This document shows, one piece after another, positions 12,501 through 21,554 of a DNA stretch of 64,000 nucleotides; positions within the stretch are counted from its first letter, which is position 1, and each line of letters begins with the position of its first letter. The notes beneath the pieces were generated by a model. That model saw only the letters and a program-made list of their open reading frames with translations, was not told where the DNA came from and searched no databases. The DNA comes from Lutraria lutraria. Taxonomy: Eukaryota; Mollusca; Bivalvia; Venerida; Mactridae. A program made the translations under genes and the position numbers. The stretch is from contig OZ026833.1 of the NCBI GenBank assembly GCA_964023205.1, forward strand, positions 47,308,441 to 47,372,440, in the 5' to 3' direction.

Positions 12501-15500
12501 AAAACTATGTAATGAACATTACCTTTCTTATTGACTCATCATTTCTTTCCACAAAAGATCTTTCTCTGCCAGGGATGGATGAAAATCTTCTGAAATTTCT
12601 TTCTGGCTCCATTTTACCACACACACTAAGTGGGGGAACCAAAGCTTCAACATAAAACTGTTCAGTAGAACAAGAATCAGGTGCGTGTGTACTAATGTCC
12701 CATAGACTCATAGAATGTTGGTGACTTGATTTTAACTCTGATTCATAGAGAACATCCGAGGAATCTGCTTGACAATTACTATTCTGAAAATAGAAAGTTT
12801 GAAGACATAAATTAAACCTTAATATAACCTTCATGTCTGAGATTTGTCAAGTGAACATATTCAGTCAAACCTGTGAACAAAGGTCACCCTTGGGAAAGAC
12901 AAAATGTGGCCGTTATTGACAGGCGGCACTTATTTGGAGGTCATTTTGCTCTGAGTAATCAATGACAGTTTTTAAAAGGATGGCCTTTATTCAAAGGGTA
13001 GCCTTTATTGGACATTGCTGATAAGACAGCTATGACTGTATTTAGACCAGCTTAAAAAATATAAATGTTCACATTTAACATTAATAACAAAGAATAATAA
13101 GAAAGACATGTTTGTTTATATATGCAACAACACAATGTGATCATTTCCATCAACTTATAATTGTGAAACAAACTTACAACTTATATCAATCATGCTACAT
13201 ACCAGTACTCACAACTATTTAAGAAAGAAGACCTGATTCAACTTAGCCCACAGTTGTGCTTTTTAATCTCAATGCTATTGAATCAGGTGTATGGTGCTTT
13301 ATTTGCAGACCTATGACATCTCCTTTAAATGTATCAATTAGTCAGGTATGCTAAATTTTTGAAACAATACTATGTTTGGTAAAATACAGCCATAGGACAT
13401 ACACCAATTCAATTACCAAACAGTGATATTGTAATATTGCTAGCATACCTGTTCATGTGAGGTTGCTTTCCACAACAATGGTAACAAATCTATGTAAGTA
13501 TTAGAAATTTCTACAATTATGGTAAAATGTGAAACAGATAAACAGTGTACCAACCATATGAAGAATATTGCTGACTTTTTCTTCAATTCTTCTCTGTCTA
13601 TCTCCATCTGATAATGTTGTAAGTAAGCATACATCTTCTAGTCTGTAAATGGGAATACAAATTTTAAATAAACTTTAATATCACAATGCACTGGCATATG
13701 GAAATAATGTCATTTTCACACAAAACACTAAGCATGTGTAGATATTGTGTAACAGTCTTCATACTACTCAATTAGACCAAAGACTGGGACTAAAACATTT
13801 CTATTCAGGCTAGTGAACTTCCTCAAAATTATGAATCTGAGTCACCTTTATTTTCAAAAGCCCATCCATAGTTTGGACGAGTGCTTTAGGCTAATTTGTT
13901 CAAACACTAGCATTTTATGAACCATATTGATAAACAGTAACTGTTGTATTTATCTCATGGTATGTTCTACAATTTTGTTTTCCATACAACAAATTCCTAC
14001 TTAAAAAGAAACATTTACATTTCTTTGCCTTTCTTTTTTCCTTTGGTTTTTGTAACAGTACTCTGTGCTGATTCTTGTTCTTCTGTAATGGACGATGACA
14101 TTGCCATGGCAACCAAAACATCTTCTTCATACTGACTATAATCATAAAAAACGTCTCTTTGTACACCATTCATACATAATAAAGTTCTGTGTTCATAATT
14201 TTGTAACATAATTATAATGTCTTTGTAATTCAAGTTATGAACAGAAGTAATCCTTACTTCTTTGGTTCTTTGATCTTCCTTTTCTTTGGTGCCACTGCTT
14301 TTGATATCTTTTTCCTGAAAATATATTTCAAACAGTGAGATCATTCTTCAACAAACAACCTGACTGTATTATATTTAAATATGTAATGCATTTACAACCA
14401 AAGTCTACCAAGCTTATGCCTTGTAAAAAAACCAATGAATTTAAGCTATGTGTTAAGAGAAAAAGCCGGATTAATACATATAAATTTGTACATACAAGTG
14501 AATATATTTCACTCATGTCTTCATTATCAATGCTAAAGTAAGAAACAATGATAGTTTAACCGATATCAGAAGTACATTGAAGAAGATATATACATATATG
14601 TATAATATATGAAGATAATTTCACACATACTTAAGTTCTTGTGGTATTATTCCTGCTGCTAATTGGTCACTTCTTTCTTTCTCCTGATCCTTAACTAACT
14701 GTATCAATTTATCTGTGGTAACATCATTATCACGAGAGCATTTCTTTAAATGTACAACTCTTGCCTGTTGATGATAAAAATAAATGGACTGTAAGGCCAG
14801 AAAATAAATTAAATAAATCCTTATTTTGGCACAAACCCCTCTGTTTCTAGTGGAAAATATAAACTACAAAATACTTCAGAATGACTTGCAATTCATATTC
14901 TCAATCGACTGTGCAGACAAAAAACTACAAAAGGAAAAAAATATTTTAATCTACTTAATCAAAATTTTTGTCAGGTAACCTAAAATATGAACATTTTTGT
15001 CTAGCTTAATACCTCACGATGAAACTTAATGCTAAATTTCTAATTGGTATATCGGATATCCTGATATACCGGTGTTTTCTACTAGACTTAACACTTTGAA
15101 ATATCTATTCTTTAAAGAAACATAAAAATGAGTATGGAATTTTATTAGCTCTACAAATTCACATAAGTAGCAACATTCAATGATTAAAATTGGACATTAA
15201 CAGAATATCAAAACTTGCATTTTTATAATCAAATTTTCTGAGAAAGCAATCTAGTCCATAAAATTCTATAAACAAGGACTTGAACATTAACTCCTTTTGT
15301 TCTGTTAACTTAATTTGCTCTATAATAAATTGATACAGACATAAATTGATAATAAAATGTTTGGTAAAGTCCACAGTAACAGAACTTACATTCTCAGATT
15401 TGAAGTTTTTCCCACATATAGGACAATTAAGCACAGAATTTCTGGCAGTTTCTAGAAGCCTTTCTTCCTCTTTCTTCTGTCGATCAGTATCTTCAACCTT

Positions 15501-17133
15501 GTCAATACATCTGTAATACAAATAGGTAACAATCAATATAACAGCATGAAGTAATACAGTGGAATGGAAGTTAGCAGACTGATACATACACAATCAACTG
15601 GCTTGTTTGGAGGAGCAGTAGTGTAGGGGTAGAGTCAGACTCTGGAGGTTGCGGGTTAGAATCCCATCAGTGGCGGAATTTGACCGTAACCTTCACAATC
15701 CCTTCTTTCGGCATGAGTACTAGTTAGAATCCATGAAGCAGTCATTGAGAGTAATTAATTAAGTTTTAAGAACTTGCTCTACAATCGATGCAAAACAAAT
15801 AAGTCTATGAAAATGAATTTACATTGAATGTTGTTTCTTAAGTTTATTGCCCTAGATAGTTGAGAGGGATGTTAACCAATTACCTACAGTGGGCTTAACT
15901 TAAAAACATTCAACCCACTATAAGTACAAACTTTGGTCTATAATCACTTTGTGAAATAAAAAAAAATCACTTGATGCTACTTGGATCACCACAAAAACTA
16001 AATCTCAAACTCAATTAAAGTCCATTTAATCTTGTACATCGTCGGATACCCACAGTTGCTAACTCCTCTCTGCTACATGTATACATCACCCGTGAGATTT
16101 TTCACAATCAATGTATGTTTGTAGCGGAGCGGAGTCAGCAACCCTCGGTATCTGACAATGAGTCTTGTAGTACTGTAATAAAATATCCGTAGGTATCTAA
16201 ATAGTTAATCAACAAATTATTGAAGCTTAAACCAAAACAAAAGCTTGTTTGATCAGGGTGCTCACTAGATGTCAGAAGTTTTAACAAGCTTAAATTTCAC
16301 ACACAGACACAATGCCTCTTCAAGGGTCAAATGAAAGCCCTGCTTGACATTACATTGAATTTATGGTACTTATTGCTTCACCTGTTGACATGTTGTTGTC
16401 GACGCTGAACTGACATGTGAGTTAAGACTTTGTTGCACACCTGACACTCATACACAGAACTGTCTGTATCACTCTCAGCTTAAAAACAATGTTTAACATG
16501 AATTAAAATAAAGATCAATACAAAATCTTCATCACGATTTGATAATTATTAAATCACAATTTAGTTTGTCGATGGCATTATTCTTGGGTTCCTGTCAGTG
16601 TCAATTCTGAAGCAATGTCAGTAATTTCTTCTTACCCAGTATGTCAATGAAATGAACATCAAGAACTAAATTAACAAGGATTAAAGTTTTTTAAACAATA
16701 TGTGACGTACAGGACAAATAAACCTATACCTTTTCACATTCATTTTTTAGCAAAATAGAATTTTTTACATTTGTGTGGACCAGACTGTCCAATTTATAAT
16801 GTCTATAGCATGTCAAGTTTATTACTGTTATTTAACAGAATACTATGACTTACCAGCACTGTTAACTGAACATTTATTCTTGTTAAGTTCTGCAGTTTTA
16901 TTCTTTGATGTGTTTTTTCTATTGTCACCATGAGTACTGGCACTACCAACTACAACATTAGTGAAAGAGTGCGCATCCTTAAACTCGCTGGTTTCATTGA
17001 GATTTGTTGACTCAACAATCACATCTTGAAGTTTTCCTTTCGACTTGCCTTTAACCCTTTCATACTTCTGAAGTTTTTTTGACAGGGAGAGCTTTGTAAA
17101 CTTCCTAGGTTCAATTTCTTTAGGGCCAGACAT
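3573..17133 (-). CDS. SLX4: SLX4 structure-specific endonuclease scaffold subunit
   Basis: SLX4 is the nuclear scaffold that binds SLX1, MUS81-EME1 and XPF-ERCC1 in crosslink repair and Holliday-junction processing. I modelled 21 exons whose phases all agree: 17133-16854, 16478-16382, 15510-15390, 14764-14631, 14314-14258, 14135-14019, 13642-13551, 13489-13449, 12783-12523, 12000-11794, 11313-11155, 10865-9209, 8571-8468, 8140-7967, 7828-7706, 6643-6556, 6147-5964, 5313-5241, 4603-4523, 4330-4241, 3671-3573 (4239 nt, 1412 aa). UBZ4 finger 1 uses C105, C108, H123 and C127; finger 2 uses C155, C158, H171 and C175. The XPF-binding region has SLW near 341 and the run FYVEALVPPL. BTB is about 475-580, SAP-like 1190-1237, and the SLX1-binding domain 1324-1412 (PLELDVLKK, CIAFTTK). 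Exon 12 is acidic and has a SUMO-interaction-like DEVILVG. One donor (exon 7) is weak and exon 19 may begin further upstream. The human protein is longer. Confidence 0.92.
3739..3955 (-). repeat. tRNA-derived SINE in SLX4 intron 20
   Basis: The minus strand carries a tRNA-like head (reverse complement of GACTAGTCAGAGACCATAACTA ending in CTGGACCACAAGGC) followed by a body with CCAGGGTCATTTAGCGAC. Relatives lie at 4925-5015, 5363-5760 and 6395-6482. Box B is degenerate, so it is an old copy. Confidence 0.5.
4925..5015 (-). repeat. SINE head fragment in SLX4 intron 18
   Basis: It contains AGTCAGAGACAATAACCACTT and GACCATGGAGGCCTCC, the minus-strand tRNA-like head also seen at 3900 and 6450. It lies directly upstream of the 81-bp exon. 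Confidence 0.45.
5363..5760 (-). repeat. SINE fragment split by a MITE
   Basis: SINE body sequence at 5370-5420 (CAGGATCATTTGGTGAC) continues at 5704-5760 (TGTAAACCTGTGTAGAAC). The copy at 3739 shows the two parts contiguous. The intervening 5422-5702 is the palindromic element listed separately. Confidence 0.55.
5422..5702. mobile_element. Palindromic MITE with GGGTCCGTATTCAC ends
   Basis: The left end GGGTCCGTATTCACAAAGC and right end GTGAATACGGACCC are inverted repeats. A further inner pair surrounds CATCTTAAG and CTTAAGATG. The element is 281 bp, non-coding, and sits inside an older SINE in an SLX4 intron. Confidence 0.7.
6395..6482 (-). repeat. SINE head fragment in SLX4 intron 16
   Basis: A degenerate tRNA-like head with CGACTGGACCACGGAGGCTCC matches the other minus-strand SINE heads in this gene. 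The neighbouring 6280-6370 has short GTCAACA repeats. Confidence 0.4.
6731..6895. mobile_element. Palindromic MITE, TACAGTCAAAYCTGTG family
   Basis: Inverted ends TACAGTCAAATCTGTG and CACAGGTTTGACTGTG flank a core rich in GGCCTTTATTC and GGAGGT. Relatives are at about 12860-13041, 17905-18055, 18400-18548, 28374-28592, 29970-30130 (tandemly expanded), 42810-42893 and 49610-49694. This copy lies in SLX4 intron 15. Confidence 0.65.
7425..7635 (-). repeat. tRNA-derived SINE in SLX4 intron 15
   Basis: Read on the minus strand it starts with a tRNA-like head, with GTGGTTAACGTC and box B-like GGGTTCGTGTGTTCGAGCCC-type sequence. It continues into a body matching the plus-strand SINE at 29391-29632, including the CCTGGGAAGAACCAGT and ACTGTTGAAAAGGGG motifs. 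Confidence 0.65.
8695..8930 (+). repeat. ~235-bp interspersed repeat, copy 1
   Basis: It shares a 235-bp body with the reverse-orientation copy at 19145-19380. Shared motifs include AAGAATCTTATCTCAT, TTATACTTGTTTA, TTTCGGTCCGACAG and ATTTTCAAGCTTGT. The head has a GGACCGGCGGACTTG motif. No coding sequence is kept. Confidence 0.7.
12195..12380. mobile_element. pogo/Tigger-like MITE remnant in SLX4 intron 9
   Basis: The right end AAGGTTTTACTGTA and left end TTACAGCCTTATTGA form imperfect inverted ends. Inside are repeated GATAATCCAAA and TTATCC motifs, as in short derivatives of pogo/Tigger transposons. Assignment rests on end similarity only. Confidence 0.45.
12860..13041. mobile_element. Palindromic MITE, TACAGTCAAAYCTGTG family
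   Basis: Starts CAGTCAAACCTGTGAACAAAG and ends near AGCTATGACTGTA, with the family's GGAGGTCATTTTGCTC and GGATGGCCTTTATTC core. It lies in SLX4 intron 8. Confidence 0.6.
15607..15760 (+). repeat. tRNA-derived SINE-like copy in SLX4 intron 2
   Basis: A box A-like TAGTGTAGGGGTAGAGT is followed about 30 bases later by box B-like GGGTTAGAATCCC. A non-tRNA tail follows. No intact acceptor stem forms, so it is not a working tRNA gene. Confidence 0.5.
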
Positions 17134-17460
17134 GATTATAAATATATAATAGGGACCTTTCTCACTGAAGTTTACAACACATATAGTTCACAAGGGCTGT
17201 TCACAGTCAGTGTAAATATATGGAAGCAAATCCCAACCCTTATTGTCAATGATCAAAACAATTATCAAATAAAACAAAATCTATGAAAGTCATTAGACAT
17301 AAATTGAAATGAACACACTTACATGACAATGATTTCAATACAAATTGTTCAATAACTTAACATCAAAATTCATCGTGAACAAACATTTAAAAACTGTATA
17401 AATGAGTCCTGAAATGCTCTTCAAGAATATATTATCTTAATTAACACTTTTTTACAAGAA
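17134..17460. promoter_or_regulatory. Presumed SLX4 5' flank and 3' end of the upstream gene
   Basis: These 327 bases separate the SLX4 start codon from the stop codon of the 91-aa gene on the same strand. The SLX4 promoter must lie here or inside the upstream gene. No TATA box or other defined motif can be called. Confidence 0.35.
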
Positions 17461-18699
17461 TTATCGGCCAGGTATATCAGTACCACTAGCCAATATTTTT
17501 TCATAGTATTTCATTCTGATTTGTAAATCTTCTTTTTGTTTTTTCTGCTGAAAATCGGATTCACGTCTTTTCAATTCCATTTCTTCTTTGTGAGAATTAC
17601 AATAGGATCTAAAAATATAACACAGGCTTTGATTACTACAGAGATATATAAGCTAATTTATCATACAAATACTAGACAGAACTTAATACATTTTTGTACT
17701 AAATGTTAGCTGCATCTAGTGTTAGACTGTCAGTATAATGTCTCTGAATGCATAAACCAATTTTCCTTTAATAAATACATCTCATAATAAAAGCTATTAC
17801 ATGTGATAAAGAGATATACAATCTGATATCATTAAATTCAGTGATAATGAATCAAGTTGATCCGTGTTTGATTTCCCATGTTTTATCAAACACAGTGAGT
17901 TACATCAGTGTTAGCAGTCACCTATGAATAAAGGCCAAGCTGTGAATAAAGGCCATTCTTTTAAAAACTGTGTTAATTATTTAGAACAAAAAGATCTCAG
18001 AATAAATTATTTTTTTCCCAAGGATGGCCTTGGCTCACAGGTTTGACTGTTACGTGTATAATAAGTTGTTTAATTTAACCCTGTGATGTTCCTTCAATGG
18101 ATTTCAATACCACTCATCATTTAGGATTTCTATGTACAAAAGAAAAAATGTCATACACTATTATACAGTATGAAATACAAAAGTGCTGCATAAGCTTTTT
18201 ATCTCTAAAAGCCTGCAACAAAATGATTCCATGCCAATCAACTGGAAAGATGCTTTTACAGTAGAACAGAAAAATTAAGTTGACCTTTGGAACAAAAAGA
18301 AAACTTATCTAAAAAAAATTGGTCATTACATTGACTGATTGAGGTAGTTGCTGAATGAGTGTTTACTGTGAATATATTCTCGAGTGTGTGAGTGTGTAGA
18401 TATGAGCCACCTTTGGGGAAGACATAACATGGCCTTTATTTACAGGTGACACTTATTAGGAGGTCATTTTGCTCTAAATAATCAAAGACAATTTTTCTAA
18501 AGAATGGCCTTTCCTCGAAGGTGGTTGCTAACATAGGTTTGACTGTAAAGGTAAGTAAAATGACTTCTCACATTACAAAGACATCAACCATAACGGTAAT
18601 TGCTAGAACTCCTGCAATCATACTATTTCTGTACTTCCACATTTTCGTTCCTTCAAGGAGACCTTTCTTAATTTCCCGGCCATGATTTTCGAGACGCAT
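17461..18699 (-). CDS. 91-aa predicted single-pass membrane protein, two exons
   Basis: I do not recognise this protein. Exon 1 is 18699-18572 and exon 2 is 17608-17461, joined at a GTGAGA donor and a TTTTTAG acceptor; the phases agree (128 + 148 nt). An in-frame TAA lies just upstream of the ATG. The N-terminus is basic (GREIKKG, KMWKYR). A hydrophobic segment covers about residues 26-44 (MIAGVLAITVMVDVFVIS). A charged, probably helical tail follows (EEMELKRRESDFQQKKQK), ending in GTDIPGR. Size and layout resemble small mitochondrial inner-membrane assembly factors, but that is only a guess from shape. It lies 327 bases upstream of SLX4 on the same strand. Neither exon is long enough to show up as an obvious ORF. 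Confidence 0.6.
17905..18055. mobile_element. MITE fragment, TACAGTCAAAYCTGTG family
   Basis: Carries CCTATGAATAAAGGCC, CTGTGAATAAAGGCCATTC and CAGGTTTGACTGTTAC. It lies in the intron of the 91-aa gene. Confidence 0.5.
18400..18548. mobile_element. MITE copy, TACAGTCAAAYCTGTG family
   Basis: The core GACACTTATTAGGAGGTCAT, the GGCCTTTCCTCGAAGG segment and the right end ATAGGTTTGACTGTA match the family. It lies just 3' of exon 1 of the 91-aa gene on the transcribed strand. Confidence 0.5.
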
Positions 18700-18949
18700 C
18701 TTGGTGACTTAGGTTTATTCAATAATTACTTAAGTTTTTACTGAAAAAGAGAAAAGTCACTGAAATACAAGAAGGAAAATAGGTAAGTAGATATTCATCA
18801 TTCTTTAAATAAACAATAGTACTTACTTCAGTATTTAATGAAGTCTATCTATAATCTAAAATTAATCTCAGTTCATACTTATTTTCAGTTTCTGCCATTA
18901 AGCTTAAAACACAGGACTGTCCAAGATGGCACCCTTTGAAAAATATGTC

Positions 18950-19765
18950 TTTCACTCCTTCATGAATGGGTCTGCCTAATCTACGGGTAATTGAAGACCA
19001 ACGTAAGACCTTCACAAATACAGTACAAATACATAAAATCTGAAGTTATTTTTGGATTCAGAACCATCTAAAATATATGCAAAATTTACAAAAAAATACT
19101 ATAAAAAATTATGCGAAAGTGATTTAAATAAGCTTTAAAACATGATGTCACAAACGCAGACTTCGCGAAAGGCAAAAAAATCTGCCGGACATTCGGTCCA
19201 ACAAGCTTGAAAATTCTGTCGGACCGAAAGGAAATCTGCCAGACCAAAAACAGTAAACAAGTATAAATGTGTATACATCGGGTAATAAGTTGCCGGACAA
19301 CCGGTCCGATGAGATAAGATTCTTTAACGGACCGACACACAATCCATCCATCGGACATATCCTTCGGTCCGGCAACTTTCGCAAAGTCTGCAAACGTGGA
19401 ACTACTTTTACCGAACATGTAGAAGAATTTGGGACTGTGTATTTGGTGGACCTAGTCCGGTAAATCAAGAGAAAAAGATAATGATTTTACGGCCCTATAC
19501 TGTTTAATTTTTTATTTCTAGTCGATTTTTTTATATATCCCGCGCGATCGGGAAAAAATAGTTCCAAAGGAAAAACTTTCAAGATCACTTTCGAAGATAA
19601 TTCTTAATAAGTATTTTAGTCATTTATACATATTTTCATGATGCTAAATCCGAAAATAACATTAGTTTAAATTTCATGTAGATCTATTTGTACTGTATTT
19701 GCGTAGGTCTTCTGTAGGTCTTCAATTAGGCAGGCCGTCATGAAAGGTCTTCAGGGTACCTGTAT
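18950..19765. mobile_element. ~0.8-kb element with inverted arms
   Basis: The left arm (18955-19030) has TCATGAATGGGTCTGCCTAAT, TTGAAGACC and ACCTTCACAAATACAGTA. The right arm (19690-19765) has the reverse, TACTGTATTTGCGTAGGTC, GGTCTTCAATTAGGCAGGCC and GTCATGAAAGG. Between the arms lies the 235-bp repeat at 19145-19380. Exact ends are not defined. Confidence 0.5.
19145..19380 (-). repeat. ~235-bp interspersed repeat, copy 2
   Basis: Reverse-orientation copy of 8695-8930, with ATTCTGTCGGACCGAAAG and ATGAGATAAGATTCTTTAAC. Both copies contain several GGACCG / CGGTCC motifs that look like an ancient inverted structure. Confidence 0.7.
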
Positions 19766-19864
19766 TATACGATGGCAGGAAGCATGAAAAGCAAAAATAT
19801 ATTAAAAGAGCGGACTTGTTTTGGAAGCCAGAACTAGTCTTAACTCTTATTGCAGAATGAAAAC

Positions 19865-20305
19865 TAGTTCTGGGTCCCATAACTAAATTGGTCTTTTTTA
19901 TTTCGTCTTGTTGACCATTTTAGTTATGGAATTGTCCTCTTACAAAGTCAACAGCTTAAGACGCTTGTTCATGCGTCTATTGAAACAGATCAATTTACAT
20001 GCTTTCCGGAATGCTACGGACTTGATCCAAAGCATTTACGAGGACAATTTTGAAATTAAGGGTAGTATGAAACATCAGCAAAATGTTTGATAACTTTCGT
20101 CTGTTGAAGGTATCTATTTTTGGTCATATTGATAGATTATACTATAATTTATCGAGTTGTACCCAAGTTTTACGGAAATTTGTGCGTTAAATAGGAAAAC
20201 GAACGCGACTCAGATTGAGTTGTTTACCTGTTAGCTTTTAAAGAACAAGTGGCTTTGACGATGAACTGCAATGCAAACGTATCATCGTCAAAGCCCCTTC
20301 GACTA
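19865..20305 (+). mobile_element. ~440-bp element with 9-bp target duplication, copy 1
   Basis: It begins TAGTTCTGGGTCCC and ends CCTTCGACTA, so the ends are short imperfect inverted repeats (TAGT....GGGTC). It is flanked by a perfect 9-bp direct repeat, AATGAAAAC (19856-19864 and 20306-20314). Near its end is a strong hairpin whose arms are GGCTTTGACGATGA and TCATCGTCAAAGCC. Other copies are at 22404-22842 and 59184-59618. A 9-bp duplication suggests a Mutator-like (MULE) origin, but no transposase is present. A 60-codon ORF inside (19908-20090) is judged not to be a gene. Confidence 0.85.
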
Positions 20306-21145
20306 AATGAAAACAGGTCATGTATGCATTAATTTATTAAGTAAAACAATGGCAGTAAAGATACGGACACAAACATATTCTATTTAACTCTCCTAGTAAG
20401 TCACAATCATGCAAGGTCCAAATTCAGTTGTAGCATCATCTGCATGAATAAATCTGACATGTGATTGTTTTACTGTTAGGGACCGAAATTTGAGGCTGAA
20501 ACAATTATATTGGGATGGTACAGTTAAACAATTATCTGAAATGGCAATTCAGAATACCTATAACCTTCCTCATTCAAGAAAGCGAACACGCCTGAACCTT
20601 TGGATGATGTAAACTATGATCATGTGAAAAATACGCAATTTAATGTTCACTGCAAGTCTGCAAGCTCAGTCACCTCTGGTTATCTCCCTTTAGTTTAATG
20701 TTCGAGGATAAAGACCGACAGATCCGTATCGCTCGATACGAAATATCAATCTCCTAGCATTGTCGTTCGTTTAATCTCACTACACAGTGAGACATAATTA
20801 ATATGCATACGTTTACATATGTTGCGTTCTAACGCACATCATATTTAGATATATATATACATTTACATGCTTTAAATATGCGCCCAATTGAAATAAGTAT
20901 ACATTTTCACGCGCTATAAATGTGCTTTTAATTGGAATACGTATACACGAATTTGCACGTGCTATAATATGTTTACATTTGTAAACGTTCTATATTGCAT
21001 TCAAATAATATGAATGTATTAACATTGTATACATGTATATTCACATGTGCTGTTTGTACATGCATTATGCAAGTACATGTAATTATGTTGTGTCAAGTAG
21101 TTAGCAGGTTATAATTAGAACTTGAATGCGTAGATCTAGTAAAAC
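20306..21145. other. Distal 5' flank of AGK with degenerate ~65-bp repeats
   Basis: Nothing coding is seen. At 20800-21010 a loose tandem pattern repeats about every 65 bases with TATACATTTnCACGYGCTATAA-like motifs. A small perfect hairpin, GTATCG-CTCGATAC, is at about 20728-20741. Confidence 0.4.
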
Positions 21146-21307
21146 CAAAGACCTATACAACATGTATATATACTATATACATTGGTACTAACCAAACTGG
21201 TAGACATGCAGGGCACAAGAACGCAATATATTAATACTCCCTTTGTACATCCCTGTATAAATGTACAACATGCAGGATACGTATTATAATACATGTATAC
21301 GTCTCTG
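21146..21307. mobile_element. 162-bp palindrome-ended insertion, 7-bp target duplication
   Basis: Ends read CAAAGACCTATACA on the left and TGTATACGTCTCTG on the right. Flanks GTAAAAC (21139-21145) and GTACAAC (21308-21314) are a 6/7 direct repeat. The ends match the shorter palindromes at 910, 56701 and 61321. It lies about 250 bases upstream of the AGK first coding exon. Confidence 0.65.
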
Positions 21308-21516
21308 GTACAACACAAAACAGACGGAGTGTTGAAAAAAGATACAATGAAGAATTGCTCAAATACAAAGAAATGACTAGGTCTCTGTTTTCGGTTATTT
21401 TATTATTATATGTGTTATTTCATTATAGAACATAATCAAGATGAGACATCAATAAAAGGTTTTTGTAGCGCAAATACATGTATGCAGCGTCGCCGTGTTG
21501 TATACATATTTCCAAG

Positions 21517-21554
21517 ATGGCCGCGCCCTTATCCGCATGAAAATAAAACCATGA
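21517..21554 (+). promoter_or_regulatory. Two chained uORFs before the AGK start
   Basis: An ATG at 21517 in a good context (AAGATGG) opens a 7-codon uORF (MAAPLSA) whose TGA overlaps the ATG at 21537. That opens a 5-codon uORF (MKIKP) whose TGA overlaps the AGK ATG at 21551. Both junctions are ATGA. The first could also be a YY1-type AAGATGGC promoter element, in which case transcription may start inside or after it. Confidence 0.5.

Noticed and set aside
14015..14344. A 109-codon ORF as one SLX4 exon
   Set aside because: Splice signals and phases show two exons (14314-14258 and 14135-14019) in different frames of this stretch.
19908..20090. A 60-codon ORF shared by all three ~440-bp elements, possibly a conserved microprotein
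   Set aside because: Between copies 1 and 2 the ORF shows about five amino-acid-changing differences and one silent one, so there is no sign of purifying selection. It stays open because the copies are young.
20840..21060. AGK core promoter with TATATATATA
   Set aside because: The AT-rich run is part of a degenerate tandem repeat and lies 500-700 bases from the start codon, with no other promoter signal.
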